A DNA stretch of 64,000 nt from CADEDH01 sp050330635. Its GTDB lineage: Bacteria; Actinomycetota; Acidimicrobiia; Acidimicrobiales; SZUA-35. Shown piece after piece: positions 33,312 to 41,810 of the stretch. Both the position numbers and the translations under genes were made by a program. The stretch's first letter is position 1; each line of letters begins with the position of its first letter. A model generated the notes under the pieces. It did not search any database. It was not told where the DNA came from and worked only from the letters and a program-made list of their open reading frames with translations. The stretch spans positions 62,001 through 126,000 of the forward strand of contig JBHJNQ010000053.1 of the NCBI GenBank assembly GCA_050330635.1, in the 5' to 3' direction.

Positions 33312-34589
33312 TCACCCGCCGGCGGCCTGACGATCGAGGTGGAGGTGGACGAGGCGGGCCAGGTCGGCGCTGTCGTGCTCGGCGCCGGCGATGAAGCTGG
33401 AGCGCCGTCGGCGCAGCACGTTGTGCCCGATCACGTACATGCCGGGGGCGTTGCGGACCACGCCCCCGTCGTGGTCGATCCGTCCCCGCCGGTCGAACAC
33501 CGCCACGTCGAGCCACGAGTGGTCGGGTCGATAGCCGGTGGCGAACAGGACCGAGCCGACGTCGGCCCGGCGGAGATCGAGCTCGAGGCGGGGCGGACCG
33601 GCCCCCGCCGCCGTGGGCTCCAGCCGCTCCGGGGGGCCGAGCTCGTCGGCGATGCCGGCCGTGGCGGCCCAGTGGTCGAGGGCGCCGAGGAGCCGATCGG
33701 CCTTCAGATCGGCCAGGGTGCAGGTGTTGGCCAGCGACCCGGAGAACTGGGCCACGCCGTCGACGATGCGGCTCAACCGACCGGCGATCGTGATCCCCTG
33801 GGCGGCCAGCGAGTCGAGGTCGATCGAGCGCCGTTCGGGGGTGCCGATCAGTTGGGGGGACGGCAGGGCCCGGGCCCTGCCGATGTCGTCGACCCGGTCG
33901 TAGCGCTCGTCGAGGACGCCGGCCCGGTCGGTCCACCAGAAGATGTCCCGCCCCCGGTAGGTGCGGGGCATGCGCACGTGCTCGCCGACGGCCAGGGTCA
34001 CCGGGCGACCCGAGCGGTGGATCTCCTCGGCCAGCTGCACCCCGGTGGCCGACGCCCCGACGACCAGTACAGGGCGGGGGTCGAGGCCGGCGGGGTTGCG
34101 GTAGGTCTGCGGCGTGTGCACCGCGATCCCCGCCGGCACGTCGGCCGCCACCGGCGGCACTGCGGCGAGACTGCACGCCCCGCTGGCGACTACCACGGCA
34201 GCGCAGCACCACCGGCCCCGGTCGGTGTCCACCAGGTAGCCGTCGCCGGCCCGCCGCACGGCGCTGATGGTGGTGGCCGTCAGCACCGGGGCGGCGACGA
34301 GGTCGGCGTAGCGGTCGAGGAGGTCCGCCACCTCGCCGGCCGAGGCGTAGCCGTCGGGATCGGGGCCGTCGTAGGCGAGCCCGGGCAGGCGGGTGAACCA
34401 GTTTGGGGTCAGCAGCCGCAGCGAGTCCCACCGTCCGGTCCGCCACGAGCTCGCCACCCCCCGTCGCTCGAGCACGACATGATCGATCGAGCGTTCGGTG
34501 AGGCGGCGGCTCATGGCCAGGCCGGCGTGGCCGGCCCCGATGACGACGACGGCCGTCCTCGTCCCCGACCCTGGGCGCCCGGCCATCAC
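33312..34589 (-). CDS. Flavin-containing monooxygenase-like NAD(P)/FAD protein
   Basis: 425 residues of the CzcO/FMO type. FAD site VVVIGAGHAGLAMSRRL near the N-terminus, substrate-side SSWRTGRWDSLRLLTPNWF, NADPH site VLVVGASATGVQLAEEIHR (about residue 172), and the ATGYRPDHSW motif near residue 345. Likely oxidises a small nucleophilic substrate. It is the last gene of a four-gene minus-strand operon (OsmC, methyltransferase, OsmC, FMO), 7 bases after the OsmC stop. Confidence 0.85.
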   Translation of the reverse strand: MMAGRPGSGTRTAVVVIGAGHAGLAMSRRLTERSIDHVVLERRGVASSWRTGRWDSLRLLTPNWFTRLPGLAYDGPDPDGYASAGEVADLLDRYADLVAAPVLTATTISAVRRAGDGYLVDTDRGRWCCAAVVVASGACSLAAVPPVAADVPAGIAVHTPQTYRNPAGLDPRPVLVVGASATGVQLAEEIHRSGRPVTLAVGEHVRMPRTYRGRDIFWWTDRAGVLDERYDRVDDIGRARALPSPQLIGTPERRSIDLDSLAAQGITIAGRLSRIVDGVAQFSGSLANTCTLADLKADRLLGALDHWAATAGIADELGPPERLEPTAAGAGPPRLELDLRRADVGSVLFATGYRPDHSWLDVAVFDRRGRIDHDGGVVRNAPGMYVIGHNVLRRRRSSFIAGAEHDSADLARLVHLHLDRQAAGG

Positions 34590-34596
34590 CCGGCCC

Positions 34597-35157
34597 TCAG
34601 GCCACGTCGACGGTCACGGCCGTCGGGTTGGTCACGATGTCGAACACCGCCGACCGCCTCTGCGACTGGGCCACGATGGCCCGGATGTCGGCGGGAGAGG
34701 CGTCGGCGTCGATGGCGAACCGTACCCGGATCCCGCTGAACCCGTTTCGGACGTCGGGGTCGGCGCCCAGGATGCCCAGCACGTTCATGTCGCCCTCCAC
34801 GGTGGCGGTCACCGACCGGAGCTGGATCTGGCGGTGCTGGGCCACGGCGGCCACGCCGGCGGTGAGGCAGCTGACCAGCCCGCACAGGACGATCTCGACG
34901 GGGGCGGGCCCGAGGTCGAGGGAGGCGAAGCACTCGGGATGATCGGCTTCGAGCTTGAACGCCTTGGTGTGCTGGTGGTCGGTCCCGAGGCCGGTGAAGC
35001 CCTCGACGGTCGAGGTGCTGTGGGTGCCGTGGACCCACGTGCAGCTCGCTCGCCAGGTGAAGGCGGCGGCCTCGGGCGCAGCGCTGAGGGCCTCGCGGGC
35101 CCCGAGGAGGGCCTCGGTGTTGACCCCGTTGTCGATGGGGGTGTTGGTCATGGTCAT
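34597..35157 (-). CDS. OsmC-family thiol peroxidase-like protein
   Basis: About 186 residues. ATG 35157 is chosen because AGGAG lies 7 bases before it; ATG 35172 is an alternative. OsmC fold with a central helix containing the redox cysteine (VEIVLCGLVSCLTAGVAAVA) and an upstream cysteine (HPECFASLDLGPAP). OsmC/Ohr proteins reduce organic hydroperoxides. It follows the methyltransferase gene at once and precedes the FMO gene. Confidence 0.85.
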   Translation of the reverse strand: MTMTNTPIDNGVNTEALLGAREALSAAPEAAAFTWRASCTWVHGTHSTSTVEGFTGLGTDHQHTKAFKLEADHPECFASLDLGPAPVEIVLCGLVSCLTAGVAAVAQHRQIQLRSVTATVEGDMNVLGILGADPDVRNGFSGIRVRFAIDADASPADIRAIVAQSQRRSAVFDIVTNPTAVTVDVA

Positions 35158-35168
35158 GGCAGTGCTCC

Positions 35169-36032
35169 TCATGGTGTGCTTGGTTGTTGGGGATCGGTGG
35201 GCCGGCGGCCCCAGGCCACGACGAACTCACCGGGCACCCGGTAGCCGCCCGACCCGGTCCGGAAGCCGGCCAACGAGTCGAGGTACCGGCGTTCGGCCCC
35301 GGCCCGGGTCGCCGGGTCGAAGTGGGCGTAGGCGAGGGCGACGGGGCCGCCGAGGAAGGCGGCCCCGATCGCCTCGTCGTCGTCCCCGTAGTCGAGATCG
35401 ACCCCGAGCCGGTCGTGGCCGACGGCGACGAAGCCGGCCCGCTCGAGCTCGGAGGCCAGGGCCCCGGGGGCTCCGAGGGCGAAGAACAGGGGGCAGACGT
35501 CGCTGGTGACCCGGTCGGCGACGATGGGAAAGAGCTCGGCCCAACCGCAGTGGCGACGTTCACCCCAGACCGACACCACGAGCCGGCCGCCCGGCCGGAG
35601 GACCCGGTACATCTCGGTGAGGGCTCGGCCGGGGTCGGGCACGTACATGAGGCCGAGCGAGCAGAGGGCCACGTCGAAGGGCCCGGCGACCGTGAGCTCC
35701 TCGGCCCCGCAGCCGATACCTTCGACGTTGCCCAGCCCGGCGAGGCGGGCCCTGCCCTCGGTCTCGGTCACCATGGCCGGTGACAGATCGGTGGCGGTGA
35801 CCCGACCGGCTGCGGCGCCGTGAACGCCGCCCACGGCGGTGGCGGCCGCCAGGGTCACGAGGCCGGTGCCGCAGGCCACGTCGATGACGTGCTCACCGGC
35901 CCCCAGCCCGGCCCGGCCTAGCAGCAGGTCGTGAGCGGGCCGGAGCTGGCGGGCCCAGAATGCCTCGTAGTGGGCGACGGCCCGGTCCCACCCCCGGCGC
36001 TGCACGAGACGCTGACGCCGAGCCTCCATCAC
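35169..36032 (-). CDS. SAM-dependent methyltransferase
   Basis: 287 residues with the class I methyltransferase fold: motif I VIDVACGTGLVTLAAA, motif II ATDLSPAMVTETE, motif IV FDVALCSLGLMYVPDPG, motif V LRPGGRLVVSVWG. UbiE/COQ5-like small-molecule type; substrate unknown. Start overlaps the stop of the preceding OsmC gene (ATGA at 36029-36032). Confidence 0.87.
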   Translation of the reverse strand: MMEARRQRLVQRRGWDRAVAHYEAFWARQLRPAHDLLLGRAGLGAGEHVIDVACGTGLVTLAAATAVGGVHGAAAGRVTATDLSPAMVTETEGRARLAGLGNVEGIGCGAEELTVAGPFDVALCSLGLMYVPDPGRALTEMYRVLRPGGRLVVSVWGERRHCGWAELFPIVADRVTSDVCPLFFALGAPGALASELERAGFVAVGHDRLGVDLDYGDDDEAIGAAFLGGPVALAYAHFDPATRAGAERRYLDSLAGFRTGSGGYRVPGEFVVAWGRRPTDPQQPSTP

Positions 36033-36607
36033 CGATCGTCTCCCCCCGCCGGCGGGCCCGGGCGTCGCGTCACCCGGTTGGGGCGCACCACCGCGTCGAG
36101 GACGGGGCTCAGCCGGTCGGCCTCCTCGATCAGTCGCTCAACCCGCCCGCCCGGGGCGGGGCTGTCGATCTCCACGCGATACCGGATCTCTATGAACCCC
36201 GCCGGGAACGCAGCATCGGGATCCAGCATCCCGCCGATGGCGGTGTCGGTCTCCACCTCGACCCGGATCGAGTCGACGGGGACGCCGTGGCGGGCGGCCC
36301 GGAGCCGGTACCCCATGGTCAGGCAGGCACCGAGGGCGGCCCGGACCAGGGCGCTCGGGGTGGGGCCCGCCCCTTCGCCCCCGAGGGCGGCGCCCAGGTC
36401 GCTCTCGATGCTCACGTCGCCCTCCCGGCTGACACAGCGCAGACCGTCGACGAGGGTGGTGGTGGAACAGATGGTGGAACGGCCGAACTCCGGGCGGCGC
36501 TCGATCGCGTGCTCCAGCCGGGTCAGGGCTTCGCCGATGCGGTGCTCGACGGGGTCGGCGGGGGGAAGATCCGGATCGGTCGTCCGTCGAGGGGTCGATG
36601 GGGCCAT
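36029..36607 (-). CDS. Second OsmC-family protein
   Basis: 192 residues from ATG 36607. OsmC-like: EFGRSTICSTTTLVDGLRC at the N-side and the helix SALVRAALGACLTMGYRLRA carrying the redox cysteine. An additional cysteine (LRCVSREG) could act as partner. It is the first gene of the four-gene operon; its promoter region contains a 48-bp palindrome shared with the divergent LuxR regulator gene. Confidence 0.83.
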   Translation of the reverse strand: MAPSTPRRTTDPDLPPADPVEHRIGEALTRLEHAIERRPEFGRSTICSTTTLVDGLRCVSREGDVSIESDLGAALGGEGAGPTPSALVRAALGACLTMGYRLRAARHGVPVDSIRVEVETDTAIGGMLDPDAAFPAGFIEIRYRVEIDSPAPGGRVERLIEEADRLSPVLDAVVRPNRVTRRPGPPAGGDDR

Positions 36608-36672
36608 GGCCCGAATCCTGCGTCCCCGGGGTCGACTGGGCATCGGGCATCGTCCCCGTCGGCCGGGCCGGA

Positions 36673-36720
36673 GTACCTCAGATCCTGCTCTGAGGTACCT
36701 CAGAGCAGGATCTGAGGTAC
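36673..36720. promoter_or_regulatory. Perfect 48-bp palindrome between OsmC operon and LuxR regulator
   Basis: Every base from 36673 to 36720 is symmetric about the centre (GGTACC, between 36696 and 36697). Each arm contains the element ACCTCAGA twice in opposite orientation (GTACCTCAGATC and CTCTGAGGTACC), so the site holds four related half-sites. It lies 66 bases from the OsmC start and 47 bases from the regulator start, ideal for a shared operator. It could also extrude as a cruciform. Confidence 0.8.
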
Positions 36721-36766
36721 GGCGCCGGATGTGGGCCGGCCGTTTTCGGGGGACGCTGTCGGCGCG

Positions 36767-39727
36767 ATGATTGAACTCGTGTCGAGACGAGTGTCGAGCG
36801 ACCAGCTCGTTGGCCGGACCCTGGACCTGGCCGTTGGCCTCGAACTGCTGCGCCGGGCGGTCGCCGGCCGGGGTGAGGGCGGGGTCACGCTCCTGCTCAT
36901 CTCGGGCGAAGCCGGTGTCGGCAAGTCCCGCCTGCTCGACGAACTGCTCACCTACGCCCGCCGCGCCGGGGCGACCACGGCCCGCGGTCACTGCCTGCAA
37001 CACGGTGGTGAGATCCGTCCGCTCACCGCAATCACCGACGTCCTGGCCGAGCTGGGCCCGGTCATCGATGAGGTGACGATGGACCGCCACCCTGACCTCC
37101 GGCCACTCCTGAGCCGGGGCGGGGCGCCGGTCCCGCCGCTCGTCGCCGTGTCGACGGCGCTGGCCCGGACCCCGGCCCGCCTCCACGATCAGGTGCGGTC
37201 GTTGCTGGGGGCGCTGGCGTCCCGTGGACCGGTGGTGGTGGCGGTCGAGGATCTCCACTGGTCCGACCGTGCAACGGGCGACCTGCTGGTCGAGCTGGCC
37301 CAGGCCCGGGGCCTCGAGCGGGTGCTGGTGATCGCCACCTTCCGCAGCGACGAGCTCCATCGCCGGCACCCCCTACTTCCCCTGCTGGCGGCCCTCGAGC
37401 ACGCCGCCCGACCCGAGCGCATCGACCTCATGCCGCTGGACGGGCCCGAGGTGACCGAGCCGGCCTCCGCCATCCGGGGCCTACCGGTCACCGCCGACGA
37501 GGGAGAAGAGCTGACCCGCCGCACCGGGGGAAATCCGTTCTACCTGGAGGAGCTGTTGGCCACCGACGGCCCCGGTGATCGCCTGCCTCCCGGCGTCCGT
37601 CACGTCGTCCTGGCCCGCAGCCAGGACCTCGATCCCGACGCCGTGACGTGTCTCCAAGCGGCGTCGACGCTGGCCACCCCCATCGACCCCGTGGTGCTCG
37701 GGGCGGCGACGGGCTTCGCCCCCGACACCCACCGGGCGGCGGTCGATGCCCTGTGTCGCGAGCGCTTCCTCGTCGAGGGCGCCGGTGGCCTCCGGTTCCG
37801 CCACGACCTCGTGCGGGAGGTCTTCCTCGAGGAGCTCCTGCCAGGGGAGCGGACCGAGCAGTTCGCCCGGGCCGCACTCGCCCTGGAGCGTCACCATCCG
37901 GAACGGCTGGGGGAGATCGCCCGGCTCCGCCTCGACGCCGCCCAGCTGCCGGAGGCCCTGGTGGCCTCGGTCCGGGCGGCCGAGGGTGCCTGGGCCATCG
38001 GGGCGCCAGCCGAGGCCGGCGAGCACTACGGCCATGCCCTCGACCTCTGGGACCGGGTCGACGAGCCCGCCGCGAGGGCCGGTGTCTCCCATCTCCAGCT
38101 GCTCCGTCGAACGGCGGCCGTGGCCGACCTGGCCCGGGACTTCGATCTGGCGGTGGAGCTGGGTCGGCGGGCGGTCGACGAGGCCGCCGCCATCGGCGAC
38201 CCGTTCGAGGAGGGTGCGGCGCTGCTCGACCTGTCGGGGTACCTGTGGAACGCCACCATCCCCGGCATGGAGGAGGCCCTCGAACGAGGTCTGGCCGTGC
38301 TGCCCCGGGAGCCACCTAGCATCGAGCGGGCCCGACTGGAGATCCGGGCGGCCATGAACGCCGCCTTTCGCGGCGACCCCGACGCCGACGCCGCCCTGGA
38401 TCGGGCGGCCGACATGGCCGCCGGCCTGGGGGAGCGAGGGGTGGAGGCCGGCGCCCGGGCCCACATCGGACTGCGGCGGGCCGGAATCGGCGACGAGGGC
38501 GCCCTCCGCCACCTCTACGACGGCCTCGAGCTGGCCTCGTCGGTCGACGACGGCGCCGCCGCCACCGTGATCCAGGTCAACCTCAGCAACACCCTCGTGT
38601 TCCTCGGCCGCTTCGCCGACGCCGCCGCGCTGTACGACGACGGGGTGGCCCTGGCCCGCCGCCACGGGTTCGCCTCGACCCGGGGCGTCGTGTTCGAGGG
38701 CAACGTGCTCGAGGCCCTGGAGGCGCTCGGACGGTGGGACGAGGCCGAGGCGGTGATGGAAGGGATCCGGAGGCGACTCGACCCCGAGACCATGCACCGC
38801 TGGGCCTCGGCCTTCGTGGGGTGGACCCAGATCCAGATCAACCGGGGCCACCACGCCGAGGCCGCGCCGAGCTACCGCCGGGCCCTCGAGATGCACGAGA
38901 CCGGCTACTACAGCGGCGAGCTGGCTCAGCTCGGCTCGGCCCTGATCGAGCTGGCAGCCGCTGGAGCCGTCGAGCCGATCGCCCCGTCGACGGTTGAGGC
39001 GTGGCTCGACGAGCTGCCGGCCCACGAGGCGGCGATGGGAGCGCGGATGGTGGCCATGGCCGCCCGCCATCTCATCCTCCCGACGGCGTCCGCCGACCAC
39101 CGGCCACTGACGACGCGGGTCGAAGGGTGGATCGACCGGATCCAGGCGGTCGTCGCCGAGTTCATCGCCGTTCCCCCCGTGCTGGACGCCTGGCTCGATC
39201 AGGCCCGAACGGAGGTGGCGGGGGCCGGCGGGTCACCGGTTCCCGATCGGTGGGCCGCTGTGGTGGCGGCCTGGGACGAGGTCGGGTGTCCGTTCTTCGC
39301 CGCCGAGGCTCGCTACCGCCGAGCCGATGCCGTGCTCAGGGCCGGCGGGGGGCGCTCGGCCACCGACCGGGTGGTCGCCACCGAGCTCTTAGCGGACGGG
39401 CTGACCGTCGCCTCCGCCCTCGGCGCCGGTCCCCTCCGGGCCGACATCGAGGACCTGGCCCGGCGGGCCCGGCTGCGACTCGATGGCGGCGCCGCCTCAG
39501 CGGACGGGGACGATCCCCGAGCCGAGCCGGTGCCGTTCGGCCTCACCGTTCGTGAGCTGGAGGTGCTCCGCCTCGTGGGCGAGGGCCGCTCCAACGGTGA
39601 GATCGGCGCCGGGTTGTTCATCAGCACCAAGACGGCCAGCGTCCACGTCTCCAACATCCTCCGCAAGCTGGGGGCGGGCAACCGGATCGAGGCGGCGGCC
39701 ATCGCCCGCCGCCACCGCATCGTCTGA
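36767..39727 (+). CDS. Large AAA-ATPase LuxR-family (LAL) transcriptional regulator
   Basis: 986 residues from ATG 36767. N-terminal ATPase with Walker A GEAGVGKS (about residue 49) and Walker B VVVAVEDLHWSD (about residue 160), then FRSDELHRRHPLLP and GGNPFYLEELL as in MalT/LAL regulators. The long middle region is made of helical TPR-like repeats. The C-terminal LuxR HTH reads LTVRELEVLRLVGEGRSNGE with TKTASVHVSNILRKL. These proteins sense a small molecule or partner protein. The 48-bp palindrome upstream suggests autoregulation and control of the divergent OsmC/FMO operon. Confidence 0.9.
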   Translation: MIELVSRRVSSDQLVGRTLDLAVGLELLRRAVAGRGEGGVTLLLISGEAGVGKSRLLDELLTYARRAGATTARGHCLQHGGEIRPLTAITDVLAELGPVIDEVTMDRHPDLRPLLSRGGAPVPPLVAVSTALARTPARLHDQVRSLLGALASRGPVVVAVEDLHWSDRATGDLLVELAQARGLERVLVIATFRSDELHRRHPLLPLLAALEHAARPERIDLMPLDGPEVTEPASAIRGLPVTADEGEELTRRTGGNPFYLEELLATDGPGDRLPPGVRHVVLARSQDLDPDAVTCLQAASTLATPIDPVVLGAATGFAPDTHRAAVDALCRERFLVEGAGGLRFRHDLVREVFLEELLPGERTEQFARAALALERHHPERLGEIARLRLDAAQLPEALVASVRAAEGAWAIGAPAEAGEHYGHALDLWDRVDEPAARAGVSHLQLLRRTAAVADLARDFDLAVELGRRAVDEAAAIGDPFEEGAALLDLSGYLWNATIPGMEEALERGLAVLPREPPSIERARLEIRAAMNAAFRGDPDADAALDRAADMAAGLGERGVEAGARAHIGLRRAGIGDEGALRHLYDGLELASSVDDGAAATVIQVNLSNTLVFLGRFADAAALYDDGVALARRHGFASTRGVVFEGNVLEALEALGRWDEAEAVMEGIRRRLDPETMHRWASAFVGWTQIQINRGHHAEAAPSYRRALEMHETGYYSGELAQLGSALIELAAAGAVEPIAPSTVEAWLDELPAHEAAMGARMVAMAARHLILPTASADHRPLTTRVEGWIDRIQAVVAEFIAVPPVLDAWLDQARTEVAGAGGSPVPDRWAAVVAAWDEVGCPFFAAEARYRRADAVLRAGGGRSATDRVVATELLADGLTVASALGAGPLRADIEDLARRARLRLDGGAASADGDDPRAEPVPFGLTVRELEVLRLVGEGRSNGEIGAGLFISTKTASVHVSNILRKLGAGNRIEAAAIARRHRIV

Positions 39728-39776
39728 CGGTGACCGACCGCCACCCCACGAGACCGCGCTTGCCGTCACGTTCATG

Positions 39777-39790
39777 ACGAGTAGTCTCGT
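39777..39790. promoter_or_regulatory. Short dyad upstream of the Rrf2 regulator
   Basis: ACGAG (39777-39781) and CTCGT (39786-39790) with 4 bases between, immediately before the GTG start at 39794. Rrf2 regulators are often autoregulated from sites like this. No ribosome-binding site is visible, so the mRNA may be leaderless. Confidence 0.35.
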
Positions 39791-39793
39791 AGT

Positions 39794-40201
39794 GTGCGAC
39801 TCGAAGTCACCCGCAAGAGCGATCTGGCGGTGCGCTCGCTACAGGTGTTGGCCGACGCCACCACCCGGATGAAGGGCCCGGAGCTGGCGGCTGCCGTCGG
39901 CAGTACCTCCGGATTCGTGTCGCAGGTGCTGACCCCGCTGGTGCGGGCCGGATGGGTCAGGTCCGAGCCCGGCCCGTCCGGTGGCTACTCCTTGGCCGTC
40001 GACCTCGGTGACGTGTCGGTCCTCCAGGTCATCGAGACCATCGAAGGCCCGACCGACGCCGGCCGATGCGTCCTCGCCGACCGTCCCTGCAACCAGCGCG
40101 GGCCCTGTGCCCTGCACGGGCCGTGGCTGCGAGCCCGAGCCCAGCTGCTGGCCCAGCTCGACGCCACTCCGGTGGCGTCGGCCTCGGCGGTGCGGCCGTG
40201 A
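39794..40201 (+). CDS. Rrf2-family transcriptional regulator
   Basis: 135 residues from GTG 39794. Winged helix: LAVRSLQVLADATTRMKGPE with GSTSGFVSQVLTPLVRAGWV and GPSGGYSLAVDL. A C-terminal CVLADRPCNQRGPC places three cysteines as in Fe-S-binding Rrf2 sensors (IscR/NsrR-like). A redox or NO sensor is likely. It overlaps the PAS gene (TGATG), so sensor and regulator are coupled. Confidence 0.88.
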   Translation: MRLEVTRKSDLAVRSLQVLADATTRMKGPELAAAVGSTSGFVSQVLTPLVRAGWVRSEPGPSGGYSLAVDLGDVSVLQVIETIEGPTDAGRCVLADRPCNQRGPCALHGPWLRARAQLLAQLDATPVASASAVRP

Positions 40202-40644
40202 TGCCCCCCGAGGCCCTCGCCCAGCTAGTGCACCAGCTGGCCGACGCCGTTATCGTCAGCGACCCCGCCGGCACCATCGTCTACTGGAACGGCGCCGCCG
40301 AGCGGCTCTTTGGCTGGTCGGCGGACGAGGCGGTCGGCGCCTCGCTCGACATGATCATCCCCGAACGGCAACGCCGGGCCCATTGGGACGGCTACCAGAG
40401 GGTCATGGCCACCGGCATCACCCGCTACGGCGACGACCTCCTGCGGGTCCCGTCGTTGCACGCCGACGGCGGACGCCGGTCGATCGCCTTCACGGTGACC
40501 CTGCTGACCGACCCCACCGGGTCGGTGACAGGGCTCGCCGCCGTGGTGCGGGACGAGACCGAGCGATGGGCCGAGGAGCAGGAGCTCCGCCGCCAGCTCC
40601 GTGCGGCCGGCCCGCCGGAGCCCGGCACGGACGCCCAGGCATGA
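40201..40644 (+). CDS. Single PAS-domain protein
   Basis: 147 residues from ATG 40201. One PAS fold: LADAVIVSDPAGTIVYWNGA, AERLFGWSADEAVGASLDMI, and PAC-like FTVTLLTDPTGSVTGLAAVV followed by RDETERW. No output domain. Similar to NifL/FixL-like PAS sensors. It lies in a three-gene chain with Rrf2 and a membrane peptide, coupled by ATGA/TGATG overlaps. Confidence 0.85.
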   Translation: MPPEALAQLVHQLADAVIVSDPAGTIVYWNGAAERLFGWSADEAVGASLDMIIPERQRRAHWDGYQRVMATGITRYGDDLLRVPSLHADGGRRSIAFTVTLLTDPTGSVTGLAAVVRDETERWAEEQELRRQLRAAGPPEPGTDAQA

Positions 40645-40787
40645 TCGAACGCCGCCCGTCTGGCCCCCGCCCCGACGGCGACCGACCCGGCGGGGCCCGT
40701 CCGTCGCACCCGACGCGGGCGGCGGTCCTGCTCATGGTCGGGGTCATGGTCTTCCTGGTGGTCGTCTCCGCCCTGGCCATCATCTGA
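40641..40787 (+). CDS. 48-residue single-pass membrane protein
   Basis: Starts at ATG 40641 in an ATGA overlap with the PAS gene. A basic, proline-rich N-terminus (MIERRPSGPRPDGDRPGG) precedes one transmembrane helix (VLLMVGVMVFLVVVSALAII). Probably a membrane partner of the preceding regulator pair. No known family recognised. Confidence 0.55.
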   Translation: MIERRPSGPRPDGDRPGGARPSHPTRAAVLLMVGVMVFLVVVSALAII

Positions 40788-40814
40788 GCGTGGCGTGGAG
40801 ATGGGCCTGCGGTC

Positions 40815-40922
40815 TCAGCCCCGCCCGGTGTTGTCGGTTGCGGAGGAGATCACACCGATGAGGTCGCCGACCAGGCTGTCGGGCAGAACCCGGGCGAGAT
40901 CGGCCTGGCCGAGCTGACTCAT
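40815..40922 (-). CDS. Possible 35-residue peptide coupled to the response regulator
   Basis: Starts in an ATGA overlap with the response regulator stop and reads MSQLGQADLARVLPDSLVGD through ISSATDNTGRG to TGA 40815. It could be a real small protein or the remains of a larger downstream gene. No domain recognised. Confidence 0.3.
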   Translation of the reverse strand: MSQLGQADLARVLPDSLVGDLIGVISSATDNTGRG

Positions 40923-41578
40923 GTCCTGAGGCGGTAGCCCATACCCCGAACCGTCTCGATGCGATCGGTGCCGAGCTTCTTGCGGAGGTAACCGATGTAG
41001 ACCTCGACGATGTTGGAGCCGGGCTCGAAGTCGTAGCCCCACACCATGGACAGGAGTTGCTCGCGTGACAGGACCTGACCGGGATGACGGAACAGGGTTT
41101 CGGCCAGGGCGAACTCGCGGGCGGAGAGGGTGATGGCGCGATCGCCGATCGTGGCGGTGCGCCGGCGCAGGTCGAGGGTGCATCCGCCCGCCTCGAGGAG
41201 CGTCTGCTCGACGCTGCCCTGATCGCGTAGGCGGGCCCGGACCCGGGCCAGGAGCTCCTCGAAGCGGAACGGCTTGGTGACGTAGTCATCGGCGCCGGCG
41301 TCGAAACCGGCCACGGTGTCGGCCGCCTGGTCGCGAGCGGTGAGTACGATGACGGGGAGGCGTTCGCCCCGGCGGCGCACCTCGTCGAGGACGGCGAACC
41401 CGTCCTGGCCGGGGAGGCCGATGTCGAGAATCATCAGGTCGAAGTCGTTGTCGCGGGCGACGGCGGCGGCGGTGACGCCGTCGGCCACAGCGAGGGTGGT
41501 GTGACCGTTGGCCTCGAGCCCTCGGGACAGGAACGAGACGATACGGTCCTCGTCCTCGACGATCAGGATGCGGGCCAT
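40919..41578 (-). CDS. OmpR/PhoB-family response regulator
   Basis: 219 residues. Receiver domain with phosphorylation site Asp in LMILDIGLPGQDGF (about residue 52), acidic pocket VEDED, the conserved T (VLTARD) and K (TKPF). C-terminal winged helix LSAREFALAETLFRHPGQVL with VYIGYLRKKLGTDRIETVRG. Its cognate kinase gene directly upstream is truncated, with the kinase end overlapping this start. Confidence 0.92.
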   Translation of the reverse strand: MARILIVEDEDRIVSFLSRGLEANGHTTLAVADGVTAAAVARDNDFDLMILDIGLPGQDGFAVLDEVRRRGERLPVIVLTARDQAADTVAGFDAGADDYVTKPFRFEELLARVRARLRDQGSVEQTLLEAGGCTLDLRRRTATIGDRAITLSAREFALAETLFRHPGQVLSREQLLSMVWGYDFEPGSNIVEVYIGYLRKKLGTDRIETVRGMGYRLRT

Positions 41579-41806
41579 GGGTCCTCCTGGCTGATTTTGG
41601 GAGTCGACGGATCATGCCGGTCGTGCTCGCCGAGCGGGACCCTGATGGTGAACGTGGCGCCACCGCCGGGCGTGTCGGCGAGCTCGACGCTGCCACCGTG
41701 AGCGGTGGCGATGGCGTTGGTGATGGCGAGGCCGAGCCCGGCCCCGTCGCCGTCGGTCCGTCGGGCCGAGGCGCCCCGGGAGAAGCGCTCGAAGATTCGG
41801 TGCCGC
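41563..41806 (-). pseudogene. C-terminal fragment of a sensor histidine kinase
   Basis: Reads RIFERFSRGASARRTDGDGA, GLGLAITNAIATAHGGSVEL and GGATFTIRVPLGE: the G1/F/G2 end of a HATPase domain. The dimerisation/phosphoacceptor and sensor parts are missing. At about 41806-41811 the DNA becomes the interior of an unrelated plus-strand phosphotransferase gene. Its stop overlaps the response regulator start, as expected for the original kinase-regulator operon. Confidence 0.78.
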
Positions 41807-41810
41807 TCGG

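Noticed and set aside
36673..36720. Palindrome as an intrinsic terminator or insertion-element end
   Set aside because: It lies between two divergent 5' ends, has no U-run and no transposase or target duplication near it.
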